From positions 1 to 21,256 of IMG/VR virus record IMGVR_UViG_3300023220_000268: a stretch of 21,256 bases of DNA; one strand, given 5' to 3'. Origin of the DNA: a virus. The position numbers and the translations under genes are program-made. The notes beneath the pieces are model-generated. The model ran no database searches. It was not told where the DNA came from and saw only the letters and a program-made list of their open reading frames with translations. Of this stretch, positions 1-6,555 are shown in pieces; position 1 is the stretch's first letter; each line of letters starts with the position of its first letter.

Positions 1-1
1 G

Positions 2-448
2 GATTCGAGGATAACAGACGAAGCATTAGTAACAGAAACGAATGACACGGTTACGGCCACCGATGTTATTTTACTAACCGGGGAATTAAAAACAGGTTAC
101 AACCCAATGTATGTTTTTAATCGGCGCACCTTGGCTTTCCTTCGCACGCTAAAAGCAACCGACAATAACTTTTTGTGGCAGCCCGGATTAAATGGCCCCG
201 TCGCACTCACACTCAATGGGTTTGATTATCTCGTCGCAGAGGATATGCCTGATATAGCAGACGGCTCATTCCCTATTGCATTCGGAGATTTCCAACGAGG
301 TTATACCGTTGTTGACCGTACCGGAATGAGCGTTGTTCGGGATGAGACATCGGAGAAAAGAAAAGCAATTATTGAGTTTACTATGCATAGATGGCTCAAC
401 GGCAAAGTAACTTTGCCTGAAGCCATAACGTTGTTGAAAGTACAATAA
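2..448 (+). CDS. HK97-type major capsid protein, C-terminal part (5' end outside window)
   Basis: This is the shell protein of the icosahedral head, cut by the left window edge. The frame is open from base 2, so the methionine at 107 is internal. The sequence reads into NPMYVFNRRTLAFLRTLK and then a proline-bounded stretch (FLWQPGL), followed by GFDYLVAEDMPDIADGS, FGDFQRGYTVVDRTGM and a final EAITLLKV. This order (substrate-loop region, a LxGxPV-like strand replaced here by NGFDYLVAEDMP, the FGDF..Y.VVDR strand, and a closing hydrophobic strand) is the recognisable C-terminal half of HK97-fold capsid proteins. The N-terminal arm, any scaffold or protease and the portal must lie to the left. 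It heads a + strand structural operon. Confidence in the family is high; the real start cannot be seen. Confidence 0.9.
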   Translation, partial: DSRITDEALVTETNDTVTATDVILLTGELKTGYNPMYVFNRRTLAFLRTLKATDNNFLWQPGLNGPVALTLNGFDYLVAEDMPDIADGSFPIAFGDFQRGYTVVDRTGMSVVRDETSEKRKAIIEFTMHRWLNGKVTLPEAITLLKVQ

Positions 449-467
449 TTTTTCCGTAGCCCAACAT

Positions 468-498
468 GGGGTTGGAGACAGCCCCTACTTGATTTTTT
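468..498 (+). terminator. weak terminator-like hairpin plus T-tract after capsid gene
   Basis: GGGG (468-471) can pair with CCCC (482-485), with a further G-U pair inside and an 8-nt loop. A run of six T (493-498) follows after a 7-nt gap. The stem is short and the T-run is displaced, so this is at best a leaky terminator that would reduce read-through from the highly expressed capsid gene. The ribosome binding site AGGAGA of the next gene follows directly. It may be chance. Confidence 0.25.
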
Positions 499-511
499 AG
501 GAGACAAACTA

Positions 512-919
512 ATGTCTGAATTTGATCTGCACAGCAACATCGATGACAGGGTTGCATTAACGAACCAAGAGATTACAAGCGATACGACAACTGTTGGCGA
601 AATAATTGACACGTCAGGATTTGAATCTATTGAATTTATCATCCAATCAGGAACGATTACCGATGGTGCTTATGCCTTACTCCTGGAAGAGGGCGACGAT
701 GCCGCGCTAGCGGATGCGGCGGTCTTGTCTTCCGAGCTAACATTAGGCTCACTTACTGGTTTCGTTGCCGCAGATGATGATGTGACTAAACGAGTCGGTT
801 CAATCGGGAAAGACCGCTACCAAAGATTGTCAATAGTTTCAACCAGCACAACTTCCGGTGGATTTTTCTCTGCAATATCTGTCTTAGGCCATCCACACAG
901 TGGCCCTGTAGCACAATAA
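512..919 (+). CDS. Likely capsid decoration / minor head protein (135 aa)
   Basis: A 135-residue acidic protein with an ATG start preceded by a good AGGAGA ribosome binding site at 499-504. It opens with a short helix-like segment (DLHSNIDDRVAL), continues with alternating beta-type sequence (GFESIEFIIQSGTITDGAYA, then an acidic EEGDDAALADAAVL run), and closes with RYQRLSIVSTSTTSGGFFS and a C-terminal VLGHPHSGP. I recall similar short proteins directly downstream of the capsid gene in HK97-headed phages of Proteobacteria, where they are annotated only as hypothetical. Position and beta-rich composition suggest a head decoration or stabilising protein; that function is inferred. No catalytic motif is visible. 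Confidence 0.6.
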   Translation: MSEFDLHSNIDDRVALTNQEITSDTTTVGEIIDTSGFESIEFIIQSGTITDGAYALLLEEGDDAALADAAVLSSELTLGSLTGFVAADDDVTKRVGSIGKDRYQRLSIVSTSTTSGGFFSAISVLGHPHSGPVAQ

Positions 920-938
920 TAAGGAGGACAATGTAAAA

Positions 939-1217
939 ATGTCTTTACCAGAAGAAAAAGTAATCGTCGAAGTTTTAAAAAAGGGCAGATGGGCACAGGA
1001 ACCTTGGCTGCCACAATTAGAGGTTGAGAAAGGGGACAAGGTTAGTATTTCAATCAATATTGCCTACAAGTTACAAAAAAAGGGCAAGTGTACTATCTTA
1101 GACGACGAAAAAACTGACAAACCCCAAAGGGGTAGGCCCAAAAAGGTAGCCAAGCAGGTTGTAAGGAAATCAGAAAATAATCCTGCAACAGCGGATAAAA
1201 AGGCTGCCGAAGGTTGA
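939..1217 (+). CDS. Small basic protein with AT-hook-like motif
   Basis: A 92-residue protein starting at ATG 939 with AAGGAGG at 921-927 as ribosome binding site. The N-terminal half (VIVEVLKKGRWAQEPWLPQLE, then VEKGDKVSISI) looks like a small beta-barrel-type fold. The C-terminal 35 residues are low-complexity and rich in Lys/Arg, containing QRGRPKK at about residues 63-69, which matches the core R-G-R-P of AT-hook minor-groove binders. Small proteins with a basic tail are common between capsid and connector genes; no function is established. The motif could bind packaged DNA or simply be a charged tail. Its stop codon overlaps the TTG start of the connector gene (TTGA at 1214-1217), implying translational coupling. 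Confidence 0.55.
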   Translation: MSLPEEKVIVEVLKKGRWAQEPWLPQLEVEKGDKVSISINIAYKLQKKGKCTILDDEKTDKPQRGRPKKVAKQVVRKSENNPATADKKAAEG

Positions 1218-1858
1218 GTCAAGTATATGAACTGGTTAGTTTCGGGACGTCGCCGGTTTCATTAGCTGCCATGAAGGCCTACCTCAAAAAGACCATTGTT
1301 AACGAGGATTCGTTAATACAAACGTTGATTGATTCGGCCACAGGGTGGGGAGAGAAATATACCGGGCGCGCGTTCAGAGCCAATCAATGGAAACTTTTAC
1401 TTGATTCATTTTCTGATTTTGACAATACCTCGGAGAGGTTTCAGCACGAACATAGCCTGGTGCATACGCACGGGCATCATCACCATGTGCATGAAACTGA
1501 ACGCATAGAGTTGAAACGCGATCCTGTTGACGTTGTTGATAGCATAACTCATTTAGTTGATGACTCACCTGTGACAGTGACAAACACCGATTATTACCTG
1601 AAAAAATTAACGCAGAGTTCGGAGGTATTGCTGTTTGAGGATAAAGATTGGCCGACAGATACAGACGACAGAGAGCAAGCCATTGAGGTCACGTTTACGA
1701 CAAAAGCCTATCGCTGTTTAGATGAAATTATTAATGCTATTAAGTTGCACGTGGCCAATTTATACGTAAACAGGGGGGATTGCCCAGATATCGAAGATGC
1801 TGCCAAGGAGTCCGGGGCCACTGCATTTTACGATCAATTCAGAATAGTGAGAATTTAA
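1214..1858 (+). CDS. Head-tail connector (gp6-like / phiE125 gp8 family)
   Basis: This is the adaptor ring expected under the portal at the head-tail joint. The N-terminus (SPVSLAAMKAYLKK, EDSLIQTLIDSATGWGEKYTG) is the alpha-helical gp6-like connector signature: LxxxKxxLr, then D..i..li.aA....E..tgr. It continues with RAFRANQWKLLLDSF, then RIELKRDPVDVVDSITH and a closing helical hairpin (IINAIKLHVANLYVNRGD). Its 214 aa match the long form of this family. The start is TTG at 1214, overlapping the previous stop as TTGA. An unusual histidine-rich segment sits at residues 78-93 (nine His in 16 residues), between the first strand and the RIELKRDPV strand; it looks like an insertion. Family assignment is confident; the role of the His loop is unknown. 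Confidence 0.85.
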   Translation: MSQVYELVSFGTSPVSLAAMKAYLKKTIVNEDSLIQTLIDSATGWGEKYTGRAFRANQWKLLLDSFSDFDNTSERFQHEHSLVHTHGHHHHVHETERIELKRDPVDVVDSITHLVDDSPVTVTNTDYYLKKLTQSSEVLLFEDKDWPTDTDDREQAIEVTFTTKAYRCLDEIINAIKLHVANLYVNRGDCPDIEDAAKESGATAFYDQFRIVRI

Positions 1859-1876
1859 AAAGCGAGAATATAAAAT

Positions 1877-2170
1877 ATGACAATTTTGCTAGACAATGTA
1901 TCGGCCAATACAACCAGCGACGAAGTTGAAGGCATCGGCGGCAGCGTTATCGTCAATGTACGTGCCGATGATTTTGATGGCGGGACGGTCGAAATACAGA
2001 TGGCAAGTTTGCAAGACTCTGGAGATAGATTTGCCACATTGCCGGGCGGCACGATCATGGCAGAAGCGAGCATAAAAATTGATTATTTCCCACTCGGCTC
2101 AAAACTCAGGGCGGATTTAACAGGTGCCGGTGGGTCGGCAAGCAATATATTTTGTGACATATTGCAGTAA
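1877..2170 (+). CDS. Small beta-rich phage structural protein (97 aa, unknown)
   Basis: A 97-residue protein starting at ATG 1877, 18 bases after the connector gene, with GCGAGA about 10 bases upstream. The sequence is almost entirely beta-type: N-terminal TILLDNVSANT, then GGSVIVNVRADDFDGGTVEIQ, a SGDRFATLPGGTIMAEA stretch and FPLGSKLRADLTGAGGS near the end. Short proteins of this pattern (LLDNaxAxxxG...GGxVxxqxxxxG...G..iR..vsGG) recur among head-neck genes of tailed phages and are usually unnamed. A minor virion or fibre-base role is possible from context (next to the beta-helix fibre gene). No motif allows a firmer call. Confidence 0.55.
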   Translation: MTILLDNVSANTTSDEVEGIGGSVIVNVRADDFDGGTVEIQMASLQDSGDRFATLPGGTIMAEASIKIDYFPLGSKLRADLTGAGGSASNIFCDILQ

Positions 2171-2173
2171 AAA

Positions 2174-2530
2174 ATGTCAACTACGGTTTTCATACAACTC
2201 AATGAAAATGACTGGGTTGAGGTGTCAGAGTCGGCAGCACGTGGGTACATATCAAATATAACCGATACGCTTGTTGCCTATGTTGAGGCCAATATAAAAC
2301 CGGATAGTAGCGAATTACGTGGCCATCACCTCACTCCGCATGAAGTGCTTACGTACACGCTAGAGCCACTAAGCCGGATCTTTATGAGATCGATACGTGG
2401 TAAAGGAATCATAGCGCTATCACCAGGATCTACTTTCTTTGATGGACTTGATGTTCAGTTTCCCGACAACGCTGTCTTTCAAGATGGAAGTAACTATGTC
2501 TTACAAGACGGAAGCAATCTTATATATTGA
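2174..2530 (+). CDS. Unknown small phage protein with C-terminal QDGSN repeat
   Basis: A 118-residue protein starting at ATG 2174, three bases after the previous stop. Residues 1-95 contain a mixed alpha/beta stretch (IQLNENDWVEVSESAARGYIS, then LTYTLEPLSRIFMRSIRGKG). The last 25 residues carry a short duplicated unit, FQDGSNYV followed by LQDGSNLI. Such QDGSN-type repeats are typical of small phage virion proteins and probably form a beta-hairpin or a docking tail. It sits in a run of tightly spaced structural genes just ahead of the fibre gene at 2537. I do not recognise the family; an accessory or attachment protein for the fibre is a guess from position. Confidence 0.5.
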   Translation: MSTTVFIQLNENDWVEVSESAARGYISNITDTLVAYVEANIKPDSSELRGHHLTPHEVLTYTLEPLSRIFMRSIRGKGIIALSPGSTFFDGLDVQFPDNAVFQDGSNYVLQDGSNLIY

Positions 2531-2536
2531 TCGAAT

Positions 2537-3925
2537 ATGGCAGAAGATAAAAGAATAACAGACTTAGCCGAATTGGTGGTTCCGGTTTTTGATGACTTTA
2601 TGCATGTTGTTGATATATCTGATATTACAGAAAATGCAGCAGGGACCAGTAAAAAGTCTACGATAGGTAACATAGTAGATGCAGTGCAAGCGGTGACGAA
2701 CCCTGCAAATCAGATAGTTATAAATTCCGAGGCTGATTTTTCCATGCAGACCGCATCAGAGATTTTTCTTGAAGACGACAAAGTATATATCCCGGGCGCT
2801 TCGTTTGTAACAGAAAAAAGATTTACCGTTGGTAAGAACGTGGTTATTTCTGGCCGCAATGAAAATATTTTATGGGAATATACGGGTATTTTAACGATGT
2901 TTACATGTTTAAATGTCGAGACATTTAAAATGGTTAATATTTCATTAAGTGCGCCCAATAGCAACAACATGATTCTGGCATTCGATACACCGTCTCTGTC
3001 TATTAGTAGTATTGTTCTTGAAAACATAACTGGAATCGCTGAGACGCCGCTCGTAAAGATAGTCTCTTCATTTTTCGCAGGCGTCGATATCTCTAATCTC
3101 ACGGTAAAAAACATAAATTTTTTGGATGGCCTTGGTATTTCTTCCGAAGGTATAATAATAGGCGGGGCAGAAATTAACTCTATTATTATAGAACAAGCGG
3201 ACATACAAATAGAAGATTTAGGAAAGGGATTTTGTTTGCAGACTGGCCTCGTGGTTAACGATCGTTTACAGGTAAATGGGCTTTCTTTTTTTGGTGAATC
3301 AGTAGCCGCTATCGGAATCGATGGCGATGCTAGTAGCGCAAACATTTCACCAAACATATTGGCAACTTTTGATAATTGTCAATTTAATACGCCAAACATA
3401 ACGCCATTAAGCGGCATATTAGAAACAGACATCCGGTATAAATTCAGTAATTGTTTCCCAATACCTGACACCACTATTAGTTTCTTTTCAACTATGACTT
3501 CGGCAGAGACGGTGGCCATAGTAACCATAGGTGTATTTGTCCCTGTAGCCGGTGGCAATTGGACAACAGCTTCGGTGGAGAATAGTAAATGGTCCGTTGA
3601 CAGTGATGGTATTGCTACCTTTCTGTCAGAGATACCAACAAAAGTAAAAATTGAAGCAAATGCATCGCTAGAGAAGATAGGGGGCGGTGGAACTGAGTTA
3701 TTATCAATGCGTATCAACATCGATACAGGCTCCGGATTCCCTGCTACACCTCCGGTCAGATCAGAAAGCACAACGCAGAGCGGCAACACAACTGATGTGA
3801 CGTCTAACGATTTAATTACTTTAAATGAAAATGATCGTGTGCGTGTAGAGATTGCTAACCTGGACACTACAAACGATATAGCCGTCTCGGCTAACGCCCG
3901 TTTTCTGAGCATAACCTCACTTTAA
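2537..3925 (+). CDS. Beta-helix fibre-like protein with C-terminal jelly-roll-like domain
   Basis: A 462-residue appendage-type protein. Residues 1-55 (RITDLAELVVPVFDDFMHVVD...STIGNIV) match the N-terminal attachment segment seen in many phage fibre proteins (I..L..l..p..dD.l.v.D...g...K.t...l). Residues 60-315 contain regularly spaced Ile/Val/Asn strands (NVVISGRNENILW, VETFKMVNISLSAPNSNN, VDISNLTVKNINFLDG) as in right-handed parallel beta-helices. From about residue 330 a C1q/TNF-like trimerisation domain is suggested: WSVDSDGIATFL, KVKIEANASLEKIGGG, then LNENDRVRVEIANLDTTND and a final ARFLSI strand. It probably forms a trimeric fibre on the virion. Its place among neck genes, not with the tail fibre at the right end, suggests a head or neck fibre. 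No hydrolase residues can be identified by eye. Confidence 0.7.
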   Translation: MAEDKRITDLAELVVPVFDDFMHVVDISDITENAAGTSKKSTIGNIVDAVQAVTNPANQIVINSEADFSMQTASEIFLEDDKVYIPGASFVTEKRFTVGKNVVISGRNENILWEYTGILTMFTCLNVETFKMVNISLSAPNSNNMILAFDTPSLSISSIVLENITGIAETPLVKIVSSFFAGVDISNLTVKNINFLDGLGISSEGIIIGGAEINSIIIEQADIQIEDLGKGFCLQTGLVVNDRLQVNGLSFFGESVAAIGIDGDASSANISPNILATFDNCQFNTPNITPLSGILETDIRYKFSNCFPIPDTTISFFSTMTSAETVAIVTIGVFVPVAGGNWTTASVENSKWSVDSDGIATFLSEIPTKVKIEANASLEKIGGGGTELLSMRINIDTGSGFPATPPVRSESTTQSGNTTDVTSNDLITLNENDRVRVEIANLDTTNDIAVSANARFLSITSL

Positions 3926-3928
3926 ATC

Positions 3929-4312
3929 ATGCCTAAATGTCAATTTCTCAGACGGAAACATCGCAAGGTGTGCATTGGCGACCGGGATACGCTAATTACA
4001 TTACAAAGCCGTGACATTGTTGCGCCAGTCTTTGGTGACGTTGATTTCGAGGAGGATTTTCAAGACATATCAGAGGTGTGGGCAAAAGTTGAAACACAAA
4101 CCGGCGAGGAAATATTTGACGGGGTTGATACGGCTTTTAATGTGACGCACATATTTACAATCGAATTTGATCCGTCAATAACCACTGAAACATGGGTAGA
4201 ATTAGACGATAGAAAACTCGATATTATCGCCACAGAAAATTTCGAGGAGAGAAATGAATCGCTCGCCCTGTTTTGTACATTGCGCGGCACTGGCGAAGCG
4301 GCGAAGGCTTAA
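3929..4312 (+). CDS. Head closure / head-tail adaptor (SPP1 gp16-like, PF05521 type)
   Basis: A 127-residue protein of the head-closure (stopper) family, which seals the connector and gives the tail its docking surface. The pattern is characteristic: GDRDTLITLQSRDI at the N-terminus (G.r...i.iq.r), an inserted acidic loop (FGDVDFEEDFQDIS), then EVWAKVETQTGEEIF (the W-a-.v....G.E hallmark), a THIFTIEFDPSITTETWVE strand pair, RKLDIIATENFEERN and a closing LFCTLRG strand. The N-terminal dozen residues are basic and contain two cysteines (PKCQFLRRKHRKVC), slightly longer than usual. Start ATG 3929 lies 3 bases after the fibre gene stop. Synteny (connector, stopper, gp10-like, terminator) supports the call despite two fibre-type genes interleaved. 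Confidence 0.82.
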   Translation: MPKCQFLRRKHRKVCIGDRDTLITLQSRDIVAPVFGDVDFEEDFQDISEVWAKVETQTGEEIFDGVDTAFNVTHIFTIEFDPSITTETWVELDDRKLDIIATENFEERNESLALFCTLRGTGEAAKA

Positions 4313-4317
4313 TTAAC

Positions 4318-5775
4318 ATGCCTATTACCAGAATAATTAAGCAATTAATCAAACCCATCATTAAGCCCGTGATTGTTGCTGCCGATGGCTTGCTTTTAGA
4401 TTTGGATGCCAGTGACGAAAGTACCATCACAGAATCAAGCACACTAGTTTCACAATGGGATGATAAAAGCGGAAATAATCGTAATTTTTTCCAGTCAATA
4501 GAATTAGATAAGCCGAAAACTGGTATTAATAATATTAATGGTTTGAATATAATTAATTTCAATCTTTTTGGAGAAATATGTCAGCACCTAATTCATAGTG
4601 GTCCGCTCGGAATATCCGGATCGAATGCTGGGACTGTGTTTATTATTTCTAGGGTGTCAGATAATGACTTCGATAACGCCGCTTTGTCTTGGGGTGCTGA
4701 AATTAATACTGGCGGTCTAGGGCGCGGGCTTGATATTAGCACAAATTTAAATACGTCTGAATTTAAATTTAATGACGGAAACAGGCGGTTTGTTGGTAAT
4801 CCGTGGGGGCTTTCAGACATTCCCATGTTATCCACTTGGATATGGGCTGATGGCGCGACGTATGGGGAGCATGATCTATATGTCAACGGAGCTATTCAGA
4901 CAGAACATTCATCTACTAATCCGGGTTTCATTCCAAATATAATGGATGATGAAATAATTGTCGGAGATATGCGCACTGTGACCGGCTCACTAACAACCAA
5001 TTCCGCTGAAATAGATATAGGCCAGATCCTTGTATTCGATTCAAAACTGGACGATGCCGATAGACAAGAGATCGAATCTGATTTAATCCTAAAATGGGGT
5101 ATTGTTCCTGTTCCACAGCAAGGGTTGGCTTTGTGGTTAGATGCAGATGATACAGGTACCATCACAGAATCAGGCGGATTGGTTTCACAATGGGATGATA
5201 AAAGCTTTAACGGAAACAATGCGACACAGTTCACTGGATCAGTTCAGCCTACCTTTCTTTCTACCGGCATTAATGGCAAAGGCGCAGTTGAGTTTGTCGG
5301 CGTGTCTGGGCCGTTTATGTCACTAGATTCTCGAATATCATCGAATGATTTAACCGCGCTAGCTGTTTTCGTCAGTACCGAAGCGACGGGCGACGGGCAT
5401 ATTATTGCCGACTCAACCATTAACCAACAAATTATACGGCTTGATCCTGACGTAACTACATTCGGAAGGATGAACGCTTTTTCCGGAGGAAACCTTGCAT
5501 CCTTTAGTTTTTCATCGTCGATAACAGGAACAACATTTCTTCTCAGGAGTGAGTTCGAATCTACGATTGAAATACGCATATTTTTGAATGGTATTCTTAA
5601 AGACGATGTTATCCATAACGACGTGGTTGTTAACGCCGATAGGATAGGGAGATTATTAGCGGGAGTTTCATCAATGGGCGGGCGTATTGGCGAGTTATTA
5701 GTTTATGATCGGCTTTTAAGTCCGGGTGAAATACAAGTTTTGGAAAATAGTTTAATTGCTAAATGGGGCATATAG
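4318..5775 (+). CDS. Tandem LamG/ConA-like lectin protein, neck-module adhesin
   Basis: A 485-residue protein. I chose ATG 4318 over an upstream in-frame ATG at 4273, because 4273 lies well inside the head-closure gene and adds only 15 unconserved residues. After a short hydrophobic/basic N-terminus (ITRIIKQLIKPIIKPVIVA) there are two copies of a beta-sandwich concanavalin-A/LamG-like domain. Copy 1 is at about residues 24-265, copy 2 at 269-485. Each opens with a D-A-(S/D)-D...TITES...LVSQWDDKS signature, has a central NG.n.i.F strand, and ends with (I/L)E..LI.KWGI. Such domains bind glycans or surface polymers, so a virion adhesin is likely. The duplication is also visible in the DNA. Exact ligand and virion position are unknown. 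Confidence 0.72.
   Translation: MPITRIIKQLIKPIIKPVIVAADGLLLDLDASDESTITESSTLVSQWDDKSGNNRNFFQSIELDKPKTGINNINGLNIINFNLFGEICQHLIHSGPLGISGSNAGTVFIISRVSDNDFDNAALSWGAEINTGGLGRGLDISTNLNTSEFKFNDGNRRFVGNPWGLSDIPMLSTWIWADGATYGEHDLYVNGAIQTEHSSTNPGFIPNIMDDEIIVGDMRTVTGSLTTNSAEIDIGQILVFDSKLDDADRQEIESDLILKWGIVPVPQQGLALWLDADDTGTITESGGLVSQWDDKSFNGNNATQFTGSVQPTFLSTGINGKGAVEFVGVSGPFMSLDSRISSNDLTALAVFVSTEATGDGHIIADSTINQQIIRLDPDVTTFGRMNAFSGGNLASFSFSSSITGTTFLLRSEFESTIEIRIFLNGILKDDVIHNDVVVNADRIGRLLAGVSSMGGRIGELLVYDRLLSPGEIQVLENSLIAKWGI
4423..5205 (+). repeat. Imperfect 48-bp direct repeat marking the lectin-domain duplication
   Basis: Bases 4423-4470 and 5158-5205 are nearly identical: both start ACCATCACAGAATCA and end TTTCACAATGGGATGATAAAAGC with a few mismatches between. 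They encode the TITES...LVSQWDDKS signature at the start of each lectin domain. The rest of the two domains has diverged much further, so this block is either under strong constraint or kept similar by gene conversion. Confidence 0.85.
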
Positions 5776-5785
5776 TTGTGTTTAA

Positions 5786-5806
5786 ATTAAAAATGAGATT
5801 TTTAAT
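5786..5806 (+). promoter_or_regulatory. AT-only perfect hairpin in the leader of the 79-aa gene
   Basis: ATTAAAAA (5786-5793), loop TGAGA (5794-5798), TTTTTAAT (5799-5806): an 8-bp perfect inverted repeat ending 3 bases before the ATG at 5810. The only Shine-Dalgarno-like bases (GAGA) are in the loop. Folding would shorten the effective distance between these bases and the start codon. A stem made only of A-T pairs is a poor terminator, so a role in translation initiation is more plausible, but chance is possible in AT-rich sequence. Confidence 0.35.
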
Positions 5807-5809
5807 CCA

Positions 5810-6049
5810 ATGAAATTTTTAATTTGGGAAAACGAACAAGATGCTATTGATTCGTTAGCAGCGATTAATCAAGATATCGGATGCCCTTATATTGAGGCTA
5901 ATTCTTATCGAATGGACCAATGGGACTTTGTCACAAAGTCTGAAAGCAATGAAGAATGGGGATTTTTTTCGTCAGCAGCGGAGCATATGCAAAACTTAGT
6001 CGGCACATTTAATCAGGTAGATAATCGCCCTGAAGACTGGGCTTTATGA
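5810..6049 (+). CDS. Small acidic phage protein (79 aa, unknown)
   Basis: A 79-residue acidic protein starting at ATG 5810. It begins KFLIWENEQDAIDSLAAINQD, then a central YRMDQWDFVTKS stretch and ends near PEDWAL. The opening pattern (M+(F/Y)LI(F/W)(E/D)xExxAxxxxxxI) is one I recall from small phage proteins placed directly after fibre or lectin genes; they have no established role and may act as chaperones or partners of the adhesin. No transmembrane segment or enzymatic motif is visible. Context: it follows the lectin gene by 34 bases, most of which is an AT hairpin, and precedes the gp10-like neck gene. Confidence 0.5.
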   Translation: MKFLIWENEQDAIDSLAAINQDIGCPYIEANSYRMDQWDFVTKSESNEEWGFFSSAAEHMQNLVGTFNQVDNRPEDWAL

Positions 6050-6068
6050 AATATAGAATGGTTTAAAC

Positions 6069-6545
6069 ATGGCCACTGGATTCAAATTAGACCCAAAAGA
6101 TCGCAGAGTAATAAAGGTATTGCTCGGCCTTGAGAACCGGACCAAACAAGGTCTCCGTCAAGGCATGTCCGATTCTGGGAATGCTCTTATTAAAAGTGCT
6201 AGTGATGCAATTTTAAGTAAGGAAAAATTTGGTAAAACATATTTTATTCGTGACAAATTGGGTCGAAGACGACGCCACGTTGCATCCGCTCCTGGCGAGA
6301 CGCATGCTAATTTAACAGGAGCCACACGGAGATCATTGAGTTTTCAAATTGAGGGATCTACAAGTTTTGAATTTGGATACGGAATCAGTGCAAGCAAGGA
6401 TGCCCCGGAATATGCCGAGGAACTTGAGAGAACAAGGCCGTCGCTTAAAATAGCCATAGAAAAGAATCTAGGGATAACGGTGCAGCATCTTGAAAAGAAT
6501 ATCAACGATGCAATCAATGACGATGTAACTAATCTATTTCTATGA
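6069..6545 (+). CDS. HK97 gp10-like neck / tail completion protein
   Basis: A 158-residue protein matching the HK97-gp10-like family, which sits between head-closure and tail-terminator proteins and helps finish the tail. Visible features are an N-terminal helix (KVLLGLENRTKQGLRQGMSD, then SGNALIKSASDAI), a basic loop (RDKLGRRRRHVASAPGETHA) and the family hallmark APGE....LTGATRRSLSF. After that come FGYGISASKDAPEYAEELE and RPSLKIAIEKN (the YA..LE....RP.L..A motif). Length is normal. The RRRR patch precedes the AxPGE motif as in other members. Start ATG 6069 has no strong ribosome binding site. The next gene begins 10 bases after its stop. Confidence 0.82.
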   Translation: MATGFKLDPKDRRVIKVLLGLENRTKQGLRQGMSDSGNALIKSASDAILSKEKFGKTYFIRDKLGRRRRHVASAPGETHANLTGATRRSLSFQIEGSTSFEFGYGISASKDAPEYAEELERTRPSLKIAIEKNLGITVQHLEKNINDAINDDVTNLFL

Positions 6546-6555
6546 GGCACTCAGA

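Noticed and set aside
2710-3357. 215-codon minus-strand open frame opposite the beta-helix fibre
   Set aside because: Shadow of a repetitive Ile/Asn-rich gene; product has no recognisable domain and no ribosome binding context.
4273-4317. Upstream ATG for the lectin protein
   Set aside because: It lies well inside the head-closure gene; the 15 extra residues are unlike family N-termini.
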